NCBI GenBank assembly: GCA_900547225.1
Contig: URFW01000002.1
Span: 124,001 to 188,000, forward strand
DNA: 64,000 nt
Direction: 5' to 3'
DNA from: an uncultured Mycoplasmatota bacterium
GTDB lineage: Bacteria; Bacillota_I; Bacilli_A; RF39; UBA660
Below, in pieces: positions 16,439 through 24,779 of the stretch (the stretch's first letter is position 1; every line of letters begins with the position of its first letter). The notes beneath the pieces were generated by a model. The model did no database searches and had not been told where the DNA came from. It worked only from the letters and a program-made list of their open reading frames with translations. The position numbers and the translations under genes are program-made.

Positions 16439-16748
16439 ACTTCACCTCGTTTATCTAATTTATGATTTAATTTTAGTATACTTAAACTAAAAAGATATTT
16501 TATTAGTTTTAAATCATAAATAAATAAGCTAAAAATAATTTATTTATTATTTAAAACAAACATTTTTTACCTTTTAACTTCAAAAAATTACCATTTAGCA
16601 TTGTTTTCATCTTTTTGACGAATAATTTTGTATTATTAAATAGTCGTTTGCGAAATTTGTCGAAATTTGATGAACGTAAATGGTTGAAATCAGGTGTTTA
16701 CATGCGGTATATTAGTATTGTAAGCAATAAGGGAAGTGAGGTGTACGT
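16439..16748. promoter_or_regulatory. Divergent control region between agrB and cold-shock gene
   Basis: This 310-base gene-free stretch faces agrB on one side and the csp gene on the other. On the minus strand TATACT (16480-16475) is a possible agrB -10, without a clear -35. Upstream of it is a long inverted repeat: tttaaatcataaataaa (16508-16524) against tttatttattatttaaa (16539-16555), with one mismatch and a 14-base gap, a possible regulator site. Near csp is a 10-base tandem repeat of cgaaatttg (16651-16659, 16661-16669). TTGAAA (16684-16689) and TATATT (16708-16713), spaced by 18, form the likely csp promoter. Confidence 0.6.
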
Positions 16749-16970
16749 ATGACGAGATTGGGTAAGATAAAGTGGTTTAATAATGAAAAAGGATACGGCT
16801 TTATCGAAGGCGAACATGATGAAGATATCTTTGTTCATTATTCTGCAATCAAACAAGATGGTTATAAATCACTATCTGAAGGACAAATGGTAGAGTATGA
16901 ATTATTAGAAACTGAAAAGGGATTACAAGCTATCAATGTCAAAGAAGTATCAAATGCTACTGTTAGATAG
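16749..16970 (+). CDS. csp: Cold-shock domain protein (Csp family)
   Basis: A single-domain RNA/ssDNA-binding chaperone of 73 residues. It has both nucleic-acid motifs, KGYGFI (RNP1) and DIFVHY (RNP2), in the usual order after GKIKWFNNEKGYG. Family members keep mRNA unfolded at low temperature and in growth transitions. The ATG follows gaagtgaggtg. Its own terminator overlaps the last codons, so it is a single-gene transcript. Confidence 0.95.
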   Translation: MTRLGKIKWFNNEKGYGFIEGEHDEDIFVHYSAIKQDGYKSLSEGQMVEYELLETEKGLQAINVKEVSNATVR

Positions 16971-16985
16971 TAGCATTTGTTTTTG
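16952..16985 (+). terminator. Terminator of the cold-shock gene
   Basis: Stem aaatgctac (16952-16960) / gtagcattt (16970-16978) with following T. It overlaps the csp stop. TGATATAAT at 16991-16999, just after it, is the likely hpf -10. Confidence 0.85.
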
Positions 16986-17022
16986 TATTGTGATATAATT
17001 TAAGTGTAGGAGGATTGATAAT

Positions 17023-17553
17023 ATGAAGTACAACATTCGTGGTGAAAAAGTAGAAGTAACTGAAGCAATAAGATCTTATATAGAAGATAAGATTGGAAAA
17101 CTTGATAAGTACTTTGAAAACGCTGATAACATAACTGCAAGTGTGGTAATTAAGGTTCGCGGAAAAGAACAAAAAATTGAGATAACAGTACCAGCTATGC
17201 ATTATACGTTAAGAAGCGAAGAAGCACATTCAGATTTGTATGCAGCTATCGATTTAACAGTTGATAAGCTAGAAAGGCAAATAAGAAAACATAAAACGAA
17301 GATCAATTCTAAAAACAAGAAAAACGTAATTCAAAACTTTGAAATTGATTTAGAAGATAAGTTTGAAGAAGATGAATCAAAGGTTTTAAAAAGAAAGAAA
17401 GTAGATATGAAACCTATGGATGAAGAAGAAGCTATAATGCAAATGGAAATGTTAGGACATTCATTCTTTGTATTTAAAAATGCTGAAACTAATAATATTT
17501 GCGTTCTATATCTAAGAAAAGATGGAAATTACGGAATTATTGAAACAAATTAA
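17023..17553 (+). CDS. hpf: Long-form ribosome hibernation promoting factor
   Basis: Long HPF dimerises 70S ribosomes into inactive 100S particles in stationary phase. The 176-residue protein has the N-terminal S30AE domain (MKYNIRGEKVEVTEAIRSYI, residues 1-95), a basic/acidic linker, and the C-terminal dimerisation domain (about 122-176) ending KDGNYGIIE. Both domains present means the long form, as usual in Firmicutes. The family order hpf-secA is preserved. Confidence 0.95.
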   Translation: MKYNIRGEKVEVTEAIRSYIEDKIGKLDKYFENADNITASVVIKVRGKEQKIEITVPAMHYTLRSEEAHSDLYAAIDLTVDKLERQIRKHKTKINSKNKKNVIQNFEIDLEDKFEEDESKVLKRKKVDMKPMDEEEAIMQMEMLGHSFFVFKNAETNNICVLYLRKDGNYGIIETN

Positions 17554-17639
17554 TAATAAACTTAAAGGAAAATAGTTAAAAATCTTTAATTATTTTCTTT
17601 TTTTTGTTACAATATTTTTTAAGGAGATGATTTGAATAT

Positions 17640-20135
17640 ATGTTAGGATTTTTAAAGAAAATTTTTGATCATGAATATAAAGAATTAAAGAAGTTTAAAT
17701 TAATTGCAGATGAAGTATTTGAGTTAGATGATAAATATAAAAAGATGACCGATAAACAACTTCAAGGATGCACTAATAAATTAAAAAAGAGATTAAAAGA
17801 TGGTGAAACGGTAGATGATATATTACCAGATGCTTTTGCAGTAGCTAGAGAAGCAGCTTACCGTGTAATTGGGGAAAAGCCATTTTATGTACAGGTTTTA
17901 GGAGCCCTTGCAATTCATTTTGGTAATATTGCAGAAATGAAAACTGGTGAAGGTAAAACTTTAACTTGCGTTATGCCAGCATACTTAAATGCATTAACTG
18001 AAAAAGGTGTTCACGTAGTAACGGTTAACGAATATTTAGCAACTCGTGATGCCGAGTGGATGGGTCAAATATATAGATTTTTAGGATTAACAGTAGCTGT
18101 TAACTTAAGAGAAATGTCATCTAAGGAGAAAAAAGAAGCTTATAACTGTGATATTTTATATTCAACAAATAACGAATTGGGTTTTGACTACCTAAGAGAT
18201 AACATGGTTGTTAACGCTGAGGATAGAGTTCAAAGACCACTTCATTTTGCAATTATAGATGAGGTTGACTCTGTATTAATTGATGAGGCTAGAACTCCAC
18301 TTATAATATCTGGTGGTGTTATGAAGTCAGCTAATCTTTATAAGGATGCTGATAGATTTGTTAAAACTTTAAGAGAAAATGAAGATTATACAATAGATGA
18401 AAAAACAAAAGATATAACATTAACAGACCAAGGAACGGAAAAAGGTGAAAAATACTTTAGAATAGCAAACCTTTATGATATTGAGCATTCTGCATTAGTT
18501 CACCACGTTAATCAAGCATTAAAAGCAAACTATACAATGCATAATGATGTTGATTATGTTGTTCAAGAAGGTAAGGTTGTAATTGTTGACCAATTTACCG
18601 GAAGACTTATGCCTGGTAGAGCATTTTCTGACGGGCTTCATCAAGCAATTGAAGCTAAAGAAAACGTAGAAATAGAAGAAGAAACAAAGACACTTGCTAC
18701 CATTACATTCCAAAATTACTTTAGAATGTATGAAAAGTTATCTGGTATGACAGGTACTGCTAAAACAGAGGAAGAAGAATTTAGAAACATATACAATATG
18801 TATGTAATTGAAATTCCAACTAACTTACCAGTAATAAGAGTTGATGCAGCTGATTTAATTTATTCAACAAAAGAAGAAAAATATAAGGCAATAATCGCTG
18901 AAATCAAAAGAAGACACGAAAAAGGACAACCAGTATTAGTTGGTACAATTGCAATTGAAACCAATGAATTATTAAGTAGTATGCTAAAGAAAGCTCATAT
19001 AAAGCATGAAATATTAAATGCTAAAAACCATGCAAGAGAAGCAGAAATAATTGCAAAAGCAGGTGAGAAGGGCTCTGTTACTATTGCAACTAATATGGCA
19101 GGACGTGGTACTGATATCAAGCTTGGAGAAGGTGTTAAAGAGCTAGGCGGATTATGCGTAATAGGTACTGAAAGACACGAGTCAAGACGTATAGATAACC
19201 AGTTAAGAGGACGTTCAGGTCGTCAAGGAGATCCAGGTTATAGCCAATTTTTCGTATCATTTGAAGATGAATTAATGGTAAGATTTGGTACTGATAGATT
19301 TAAGTCTATCTTAGAAATGGCTGGTTTAGATAGTGAAAGAAACATGCGTAGTAGAACTATTACAAGATCAGTTGAAACAGCACAAAAAAGAGTTGAAGGA
19401 AACAACTTTGATGCTCGTAAACATTTATTACAATATGATGATGTAATGGGTAAACATCGTGAAATAATGTATGCTAGGAGAAATGAAATACTAGACAATG
19501 AAGATGTTCACAACTATGTTATTAATACAATGAAAGAGCTTATTGAATTACTAGTAAGAAGACACACTAATGAGCATGGTGTAATTTTAGAAGCTGATTG
19601 TAATGAAATAGTTGAATATGTAAATGAAAACTTACTTAATAATTCTAACTTAAAATTATCTGAAATATTAAATAAGGAAATAAATGACATAATTGATGTT
19701 ATACAAAGCAAGGTATTAAAAGAATATGAAGAAAAAATAAAAGAATTACCTGATGAAATAAGAAAAGACTTTGAAAAAGCTATAAGCTTACAAGTCATTG
19801 ATAACTACTGGATGGAACATATTAATACTATGGACCACTTAAGAGAAGGTGTTTCATTAAGGGGTTATGCTAATGAGGATCCTCTTCAAGCTTATATAAG
19901 AGAAGGATTTGAATTATTTGATAAAATGTTAGATAACATTTGTAAAGATACTACTTTGTATTTATTAAAAGCTGAAATAAGACAAAATTTGCAAGCAAAG
20001 CAAGTTAAGGGAAGTACTAACGAAGCAAAAGAACAAGGAGTAAAAAAGACTATTAAAAAGGGTAAGAAAATAGGACGTAATGACATGTGTCCTTGTGGTT
20101 CGGGAAAAAAATATAAGAATTGCTGTGGAAAGTAG
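17640..20135 (+). CDS. secA: Preprotein translocase ATPase SecA
   Basis: SecA is the ATP-driven motor that pushes unfolded proteins through SecYEG. The 831-residue product shows Walker A MKTGEGKT, DEAD-type DEVDSVLIDEARTPLIISG and helicase motif NMAGRGTDIKLG. LRGRSGRQGDPG follows, and then a C-terminal zinc-binding tail CPCGSGKKYKNCC. Length is close to Bacillus SecA (841). The last 15 bases, TGCTGTGGAAAGTAG including the stop, recur exactly at 23883-23897 and mark an integration site, so the 3' end of secA is the target of the element that follows. The gene remains intact. Confidence 0.97.
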   Translation: MLGFLKKIFDHEYKELKKFKLIADEVFELDDKYKKMTDKQLQGCTNKLKKRLKDGETVDDILPDAFAVAREAAYRVIGEKPFYVQVLGALAIHFGNIAEMKTGEGKTLTCVMPAYLNALTEKGVHVVTVNEYLATRDAEWMGQIYRFLGLTVAVNLREMSSKEKKEAYNCDILYSTNNELGFDYLRDNMVVNAEDRVQRPLHFAIIDEVDSVLIDEARTPLIISGGVMKSANLYKDADRFVKTLRENEDYTIDEKTKDITLTDQGTEKGEKYFRIANLYDIEHSALVHHVNQALKANYTMHNDVDYVVQEGKVVIVDQFTGRLMPGRAFSDGLHQAIEAKENVEIEEETKTLATITFQNYFRMYEKLSGMTGTAKTEEEEFRNIYNMYVIEIPTNLPVIRVDAADLIYSTKEEKYKAIIAEIKRRHEKGQPVLVGTIAIETNELLSSMLKKAHIKHEILNAKNHAREAEIIAKAGEKGSVTIATNMAGRGTDIKLGEGVKELGGLCVIGTERHESRRIDNQLRGRSGRQGDPGYSQFFVSFEDELMVRFGTDRFKSILEMAGLDSERNMRSRTITRSVETAQKRVEGNNFDARKHLLQYDDVMGKHREIMYARRNEILDNEDVHNYVINTMKELIELLVRRHTNEHGVILEADCNEIVEYVNENLLNNSNLKLSEILNKEINDIIDVIQSKVLKEYEEKIKELPDEIRKDFEKAISLQVIDNYWMEHINTMDHLREGVSLRGYANEDPLQAYIREGFELFDKMLDNICKDTTLYLLKAEIRQNLQAKQVKGSTNEAKEQGVKKTIKKGKKIGRNDMCPCGSGKKYKNCCGK
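20121..20135 (+). repeat. attL-like core repeat (secA end)
   Basis: TGCTGTGGAAAGTAG, identical to 23883-23897. Upstream similarity continues for about 30 bases with scattered third-position differences, consistent with selection to keep the SecA tail. Confidence 0.8.
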
Positions 20136-20285
20136 TATAAAACAAGGAAAAAATTGAATTTAAGAAAGGTAACAAATTTGTTGTTTGTCAACCAATAAAT
20201 AAAAATGTGGACAAAATCCATTGAAATTAAATGATGTCAGCAAAAAGTAATTTGTTGACATTTTTTATTGAAGGGGATGAAAAGA

Positions 20286-21068
20286 ATGATGGAGTTAAAT
20301 AATTTATTAAAATCATTAGATATTGATAAAGATTATCACGACAAAATTTTTGGCAATATGATATTTGAAAATTTATATACAAAAGTAGATTTAAATAAGT
20401 ATGCTGCTATAAAAAATAAAATTTATTGGATGAGCTTATTGATATATAGAATATCTATGACAAACTATTTAAAATCGATTAACAAGAATATTAATTTTGA
20501 AAATAAATTTATTAATATCGAAAAAAACAATCTAATGGTTTTTCATTTATCGCTAAACATTACAAGTGAAATTTGTAAACAATTTAGTAATGGTGAAATA
20601 TATCCATCATATATTTCAATGTTATGTAGGCAAATAATAGAACAAATATGTTTTATTAAAGAAGTTAAAAATGAAAATATAAATTTACAACTTATAGTAG
20701 AATCTGCTTTAGAATCGTATAATAAACAATTAGGAGCAAAAAGCTTAAATATACAAGAATTGAATGATAATAATAAAGGATTACTGAAAGTTTTTAAAGG
20801 TAAAAAATCATATGGAAAACTTGCAAAAAAATATAAATATGGGTATATGTATAATTTCTTTTCTGGAGATATTCATTTATTATCACAAATTGATAAATTA
20901 ATACCATTTAATACCAATCATTCAACGCAGTATTATGATATATATTTTAATTGTATTTTAACTTTGTTAAAGGATTATTTCTTGCTCATAAATGATTATA
21001 ATACTGAAGTAAAAGTAGATGTGACAAAATTAAATCAAATTAATTTTATGGAAATAAAAGATAGTTAA
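20286..21068 (+). CDS. Unknown element-encoded helical protein
   Basis: I do not recognise this 260-residue protein. It is predicted mostly helical, without a signal peptide, membrane segment or zinc cluster. The segment YPSYISMLCRQIIEQICFIKEV has a Y-x-S-x-x-x-R-x-x-x-E pattern that resembles HEPN/DUF5677-type helical domains, but this is weak. A similar pattern occurs in the other unknown element gene at 22456. The start at 20286 (MMELNNLLKSL) is 9 bases after aagggg. It has a good terminator (21056-21094). AT content is higher than the core genes. A defence or maintenance function is possible from context only. Confidence 0.6.
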   Translation: MMELNNLLKSLDIDKDYHDKIFGNMIFENLYTKVDLNKYAAIKNKIYWMSLLIYRISMTNYLKSINKNINFENKFINIEKNNLMVFHLSLNITSEICKQFSNGEIYPSYISMLCRQIIEQICFIKEVKNENINLQLIVESALESYNKQLGAKSLNIQELNDNNKGLLKVFKGKKSYGKLAKKYKYGYMYNFFSGDIHLLSQIDKLIPFNTNHSTQYYDIYFNCILTLLKDYFLLINDYNTEVKVDVTKLNQINFMEIKDS

Positions 21069-21100
21069 TTAGATGGATTAATCAACTATCTTTTATTTTT
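21056..21100 (+). terminator. Terminator between first element gene and integrase
   Basis: Stem aaaagatagtt (21056-21066) / aactatctttt (21084-21094) followed by a T-rich run. Confidence 0.85.
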
Positions 21101-21142
21101 TATTAGATTGAATTGAAATAATAGTGATTAAAGAAAGGATAA

Positions 21143-22389
21143 GTGACAATAATGATCAATATTAGAAAAAGGGGTAAAGTGTATCAATATTGCTTTGAAG
21201 CAGGGAAGGTAAATGGAAAAAGAAAACAAATAACTAAATCAGGTTTTAAAACTAAAAATGAGGCATATATAGCTGGACAAAAAGCATACGATGAATTTAT
21301 AAATGGAATAACTAATGTAGAGTGTAATATGTTATATGGAGATTATTTAGACTATTGGATGAAAGAATATTTTGAAATAAACTATAAATATTCTACTGCA
21401 AGGAGATATAAAGAATCTTTTAGGAATATTAAAAAGGAATTAGGTAATTATAAGTTATCAATTTTAACACCATATATTCTAAATCAAGCGCTATTAAAGT
21501 TATATCAAACATCTGGCACAAGGAACGCATTAAGAAATTATCAAAAGGTTATTAAAAGTTCGTTGAGGGATGCAACTTACTATTTTGGATTTATTAAGAA
21601 TAATCCGGCTGGTGATTTGGAGATACCTAGAGTATTATCATTTGAACTAAAAAAAACAATATAGGTCACATCTATACTGAAGAAGAAATAGAAATAATTT
21701 TGGGCAGATTTAAGAATAACAAAGTTTTTGTATGTGCATTTTTAACTGCTTGCTATACGGGAATGAGAACTGGTGAAGTATTTGCTTTAACTTGGGATGA
21801 TATTGATTTAGAAAATAGAATAATAAAAATTAATAAGACCGTTTACGCAAAAGATAAAGAAGAAAATGGCAGATGGTATTTAGGTACAACAAAAACAATA
21901 GGCAGTAGTAGAGAAGTTTATATTTGTGATACTCTATATTCAGTATTATCTGATTATAAAAATCTACAAGTTAAATATAAAAAAGAATATGGCAAAAAGT
22001 ATAAAAGATATACCTTAAAAGAAATAAAAAATAAATATGGTAAGTTAATAGAATATAAAGTTATAGAAAGTCAATCTAGAAATAATAAAATTCAAATGGT
22101 ATTTACTAGGAAAGATGGAACTTATTCAGGAACAGATATTATTAGATATCCATTTAGAATAATTCATTATGAATTAGGAATTCAATGTAGATTTTACGAT
22201 TTAAGAGGAAGTTTTGCTACTATAAGTTTAAGAGGCGGGTGTGAAATAAAAGATATTGCAGAGGTGTTAGGGCATAAAAGAATAGAAACTACCGAAAAAT
22301 ATTATATTTCAAGTACAAGTGAAGATAAGAAAACGGTTTCAAAAATATTAGAACAAAATCTCAAAAACTATAGTAATCTTAAAATGTAG
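21143..22389 (+). pseudogene. int: Tyrosine integrase/recombinase, frameshifted at an A8 run
   Basis: Two frames together encode one Tn916-like integrase of about 415 residues. Part 1 (21143-21664, 173 aa) has an arm-binding domain (INIRKRGKVYQYCFEAGK) and the core-binding domain. Part 2 (in frame from about 21657, ends 22389) has the catalytic domain. Visible catalytic residues are Arg in TGMRTGEVFALTW, Lys in GTTKTIGSSRE, Arg in FYDLRGSF (the usual preceding His is Tyr), His in LGHKRIETTEKYY, and the Tyr nucleophile. The break is at ctaaaaaaaacaat (21648-21661). One extra A, or a -1 slip on A AAA AAA, gives LKKNNIGHIYTEEE and a full protein. It may be inactivated, programmed, or an assembly error. 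Confidence 0.85.
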
Positions 22390-22455
22390 ATAAATTGTTA
22401 TTTTTATGAAATGATGATATAATTTTATATGAAAAATTTACTTTGGAGAAGAAAT

Positions 22456-23652
22456 ATGAGTGATAATTTTAAATATAGTGAATGGAGAAAAAATGAAAAT
22501 ATAAAACGATATGAAATTCCTAATGTTGAAAACTATTTTGAAGATTTAATGAATATTGAACATTCATTTTCAGGAAGAATGGATATACCATTAGCAAACA
22601 CTTTTATAATGGAAGCGGTTCAATTAGTTGTTAATTCTATTTCTCTTTTTGAATTAGGTTATTTTGATAATGCTTACTATTCCTTAAGGGAAGCTATTGA
22701 AATATCAACAACAATAGTTTATTTATCAGATATGCCAGATGAAGAAAGACGAGAAAAAATGGAAGATTGGAAAAATACTAAAGATTTTCCAATGCAAGGA
22801 CAAATGTTAAATCAGTTATATCAATATGGGATAGTAATATCCGATATGAAAGAGAAAATGGAATCATTTTTTGATGAAATAAAAAATGTTAGCAAAAAGA
22901 TAAATAAATGTATTCATAAACAGGGGTTAAGATTCTTTTATGTTAGCAGAAATCATCCAATAAATATAAAAAAGGATGATAAAGTATTTATTGAAAATTA
23001 TGTTGACTTTTTGGAAAAAACTATTGGAATAATTGCAGTTATGAGATTGGCAATAGATCCATATCCTGTATTATTAATGGATGAAGAAATATTATTAAGA
23101 TGTTTTGATTCGATGACAGAAGCATATAAAAATGAATTTGTAGAAAAATATATTACAAATGAAACATTAAAAGATTATAAAAAAACAGAAATGTACATAA
23201 ATCACTATAATGGACATATTACCGAAGAAAAAAAGAATTATGCTGTTTTTGATATAATGAAACATCAAGTTATAGATACAACAAAAATAAAAGAGATATT
23301 ATCGCAAATCCATTTATTAGATAATACGGATAAAATAGCAACATATATAGCATTGATTTCTAAAAAGGTTGTAAAGATATATACTTATGGTGGTCTTCAA
23401 ATGTATTTTACTGATAGAAAAACAAACAGAAAGGCACTTTCATGGGATGGTATGGAATTTAAACAATTTGAAGAAAGTAATGAAAAATTTAATCAAAATT
23501 ATGATGAAGTTTTTATATCAGTATTCACTTATAATATAGGAGATAATAAACAAGAATCTTTTTTTGTCGAACATAATGAGTGTTTAAACGATTATGACAT
23601 TAATTTGATAAAAGAATTGTCTGTAGATAAAATTATGGAAGACCAGGGTTGA
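22456..23652 (+). CDS. Unknown element-encoded protein, 398 residues
   Basis: No family recognised. The N-terminal half is helical, with FDNAYYSLREAIEISTTIVY, a pattern echoed in the element's other unknown gene. The C-terminal part (from about 300) looks alpha/beta, with KIATYIALISKKVVKIYTYGGLQMYFTDRKTNRK. No signal peptide or membrane segment. ATG 22456 follows ggag by 7 bases; the frame is open from 22429 but without a site. The gene is the last in the element, ending just before the attR-side repeats. HEPN-like or defence function is only a guess from context. Confidence 0.6.
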   Translation: MSDNFKYSEWRKNENIKRYEIPNVENYFEDLMNIEHSFSGRMDIPLANTFIMEAVQLVVNSISLFELGYFDNAYYSLREAIEISTTIVYLSDMPDEERREKMEDWKNTKDFPMQGQMLNQLYQYGIVISDMKEKMESFFDEIKNVSKKINKCIHKQGLRFFYVSRNHPINIKKDDKVFIENYVDFLEKTIGIIAVMRLAIDPYPVLLMDEEILLRCFDSMTEAYKNEFVEKYITNETLKDYKKTEMYINHYNGHITEEKKNYAVFDIMKHQVIDTTKIKEILSQIHLLDNTDKIATYIALISKKVVKIYTYGGLQMYFTDRKTNRKALSWDGMEFKQFEESNEKFNQNYDEVFISVFTYNIGDNKQESFFVEHNECLNDYDINLIKELSVDKIMEDQG

Positions 23653-23882
23653 CACTAAATAATATATTTTATATAATTGTAGCAAGTGAACGGATGTGGA
23701 CACTGTCCACAATATGTACACGTTAGAGAAATACTTATAGTACAGGTAATATCATAAATACAAATAATATAGATGTTACCTAGTCTGGAAAAGCCTGAAA
23801 TACAGGTAATATTATAAATACAAATAATACAGATAATATGGGAGTACAAAGTTCATGTGGCTCAGGAAAAAAATACAAACAA
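23653..23882. repeat. attR-side non-coding segment with palindrome and 34-base direct repeats
   Basis: No gene is supported here. It holds a perfect 8-bp palindrome TGTGGACA-c-TGTCCACA (23695-23711). Two 34-base copies of tacaggtaatat(c/t)ataaat... lie at 23741-23774 and 23801-23834, 60 bases apart with two mismatches. Read in the frame of the downstream SecA-like tail, the repeats give TGNIINTNN twice with stops between them. They look like a decayed coding sequence or a duplicated linker. Confidence 0.6.
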
Positions 23883-23897
23883 TGCTGTGGAAAGTAG
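23854..23897 (+). pseudogene. Duplicate SecA C-terminal tail and attR-like core
   Basis: The frame here reads SCGSGKKYKQCCGK then stop, matching the secA tail CGSGKKYKNCCGK. The last 15 bases equal secA 20121-20135. It is the second copy of the integration target, not an independent gene. Confidence 0.82.
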
Positions 23898-23898
23898 G

Positions 23899-23937
23899 CT
23901 CGCAAAGCCTTATAAATAAATGGCTTGCGAGTTTTTC
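23899..23937 (+). terminator. Strong terminator, probably original secA terminator
   Basis: ctcgcaaagcc (23899-23909) / ggcttgcgag (23922-23931), one bulged base, then TTTTT. It begins one base after the attR core, where the terminator of an uninterrupted secA would be. Confidence 0.85.
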
Positions 23938-24065
23938 TATGATTACAATATTTAGGTAATTTTAGGAATGTCTTTTGTCTTAGATAAGTTGTTGAATAAA
24001 AACTTGCAATGTTTCAATAAAAAATTCTCTAAAAATTAATATTTATTACTATCTGATGCAATAAG

Positions 24066-24092
24066 AGGCTAAGATTTATTCTTAGTCTTTTT
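24066..24092 (+). terminator. Terminator-like hairpin before WYL gene
   Basis: aggctaaga (24066-24074) / tcttagtct (24080-24088) and a T-run. No gene was found between the previous terminator and this one; the 120 bases between hold only AT-rich sequence, perhaps a gene remnant. Confidence 0.65.
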
Positions 24093-24125
24093 ATAATTTA
24101 TGATATAATGAATGTAGGTGATTTT

Positions 24126-24728
24126 ATGTCTAAAGTATCTAATGTTATAACAATGCTAGAATTGTTACAAAACGGAAAAAAATATAGTATTAATGAACTT
24201 TCTAAAGAGCTTGAAGTATCAGAAAGGATGATTAGAGTTTATAAAGAAGATTTAGAAAAAGCAGGAATTTATGTAGATACAATTATGGGACCATATGGAG
24301 GATATGTATTAAATCAGCAGATTCGTATGCCAATTAGAAAATTTAAATTAAAAGATACAAAATTATTAGATAAATATATATTAAAAGAAAAAGATAAGAA
24401 GATAAAAGAAGAATTAATTATGCTTCAAGATAAAATAAAAGGAGTTTATATAGGGAGCAAACAAGAAGAAAAAGAGTTAAATTTAAAAGAAGAAACTGGA
24501 AAAAAATACAATTTGTTAACAAGAGCCATAAAAGAAAAAAGAAAAGTTAAATTATTGTATTATTCTTATGGTAAGGGTGAAAATCAAAGAATTATATATC
24601 CTGCTGAAATGTTTTTGTTTCAAAATGGTTGGTACTGTGCAGCATTTTGTGAAATGAGACAAGATATTAGACATTTTGAATTGAAAAGAATAATAAATTG
24701 TGAATTATTAGATGAAAAATATGAGTAG
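24126..24728 (+). CDS. HTH/WYL-domain transcriptional regulator
   Basis: A 200-residue DeoR/WYL-type regulator. The N-terminal winged helix-turn-helix is YSINELSKELEVSERMIRVYKEDL followed by a GGYVL wing. The C-terminal WYL-like part (about 135-200) has KVKLLYYSYGKGENQRIIYPAEM and FLFQNGWYCAAFC. WYL domains bind nucleotide-type ligands and often control phage-defence genes. The start at 24126 follows gtaggtgat. The next gene, a SIS protein 51 bases downstream, has a 14-bp inverted repeat over its ribosome site that could be this regulator's operator. Confidence 0.88.
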   Translation: MSKVSNVITMLELLQNGKKYSINELSKELEVSERMIRVYKEDLEKAGIYVDTIMGPYGGYVLNQQIRMPIRKFKLKDTKLLDKYILKEKDKKIKEELIMLQDKIKGVYIGSKQEEKELNLKEETGKKYNLLTRAIKEKRKVKLLYYSYGKGENQRIIYPAEMFLFQNGWYCAAFCEMRQDIRHFELKRIINCELLDEKYE

Positions 24729-24740
24729 ACGAAATATTGC

Positions 24741-24772
24741 CTCCTTTTAAGTTATAGTTAACTTAAAAGGAG
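24741..24772 (+). promoter_or_regulatory. Perfect 14-bp inverted repeat masking the SIS-gene ribosome site
   Basis: ctccttttaagtta (24741-24754) and taacttaaaaggag (24759-24772) are exact reverse complements with a 4-base loop. The right arm contains the ribosome site aaaggag, 7 bases before the ATG at 24780. There is no T-run. It could be a translation-blocking hairpin or an operator for the WYL regulator. Confidence 0.75.
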
Positions 24773-24779
24773 AATTATT

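Larger units (their letters stand above)
20121..23897. mobile_element. Integrase-bearing element inserted at the 3' end of secA
   Basis: A 15-base direct repeat (TGCTGTGGAAAGTAG) at 20121-20135 and 23883-23897 bounds about 3.8 kb. It holds a frameshifted tyrosine integrase and two unknown genes. The downstream copy is preceded by a partial second secA tail (tgtggctcaggaaaaaaata...) coding CGSGKKYKQCCGK in frame. It is followed by a strong terminator that was probably secA's own. This is how elements that integrate into gene 3' ends look: the target is restored by the copy they carry. The motif TGTGGACA near each end (20206-20213; palindrome at 23695-23711) may be integrase arm sites. No transfer or replication genes are present, so it is probably a small integrative island. 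Confidence 0.82.

Noticed and set aside
23741..23834. CRISPR-like repeats
   Set aside because: Only two copies, 26-base gap, coding-like frame and no cas genes.
23655..23849. Minus-strand Cys-rich frame with repeated CIYxITC units
   Set aside because: The repeats come from the 34-base DNA repeats; no ribosome site, and the region is explained by the attR segment.
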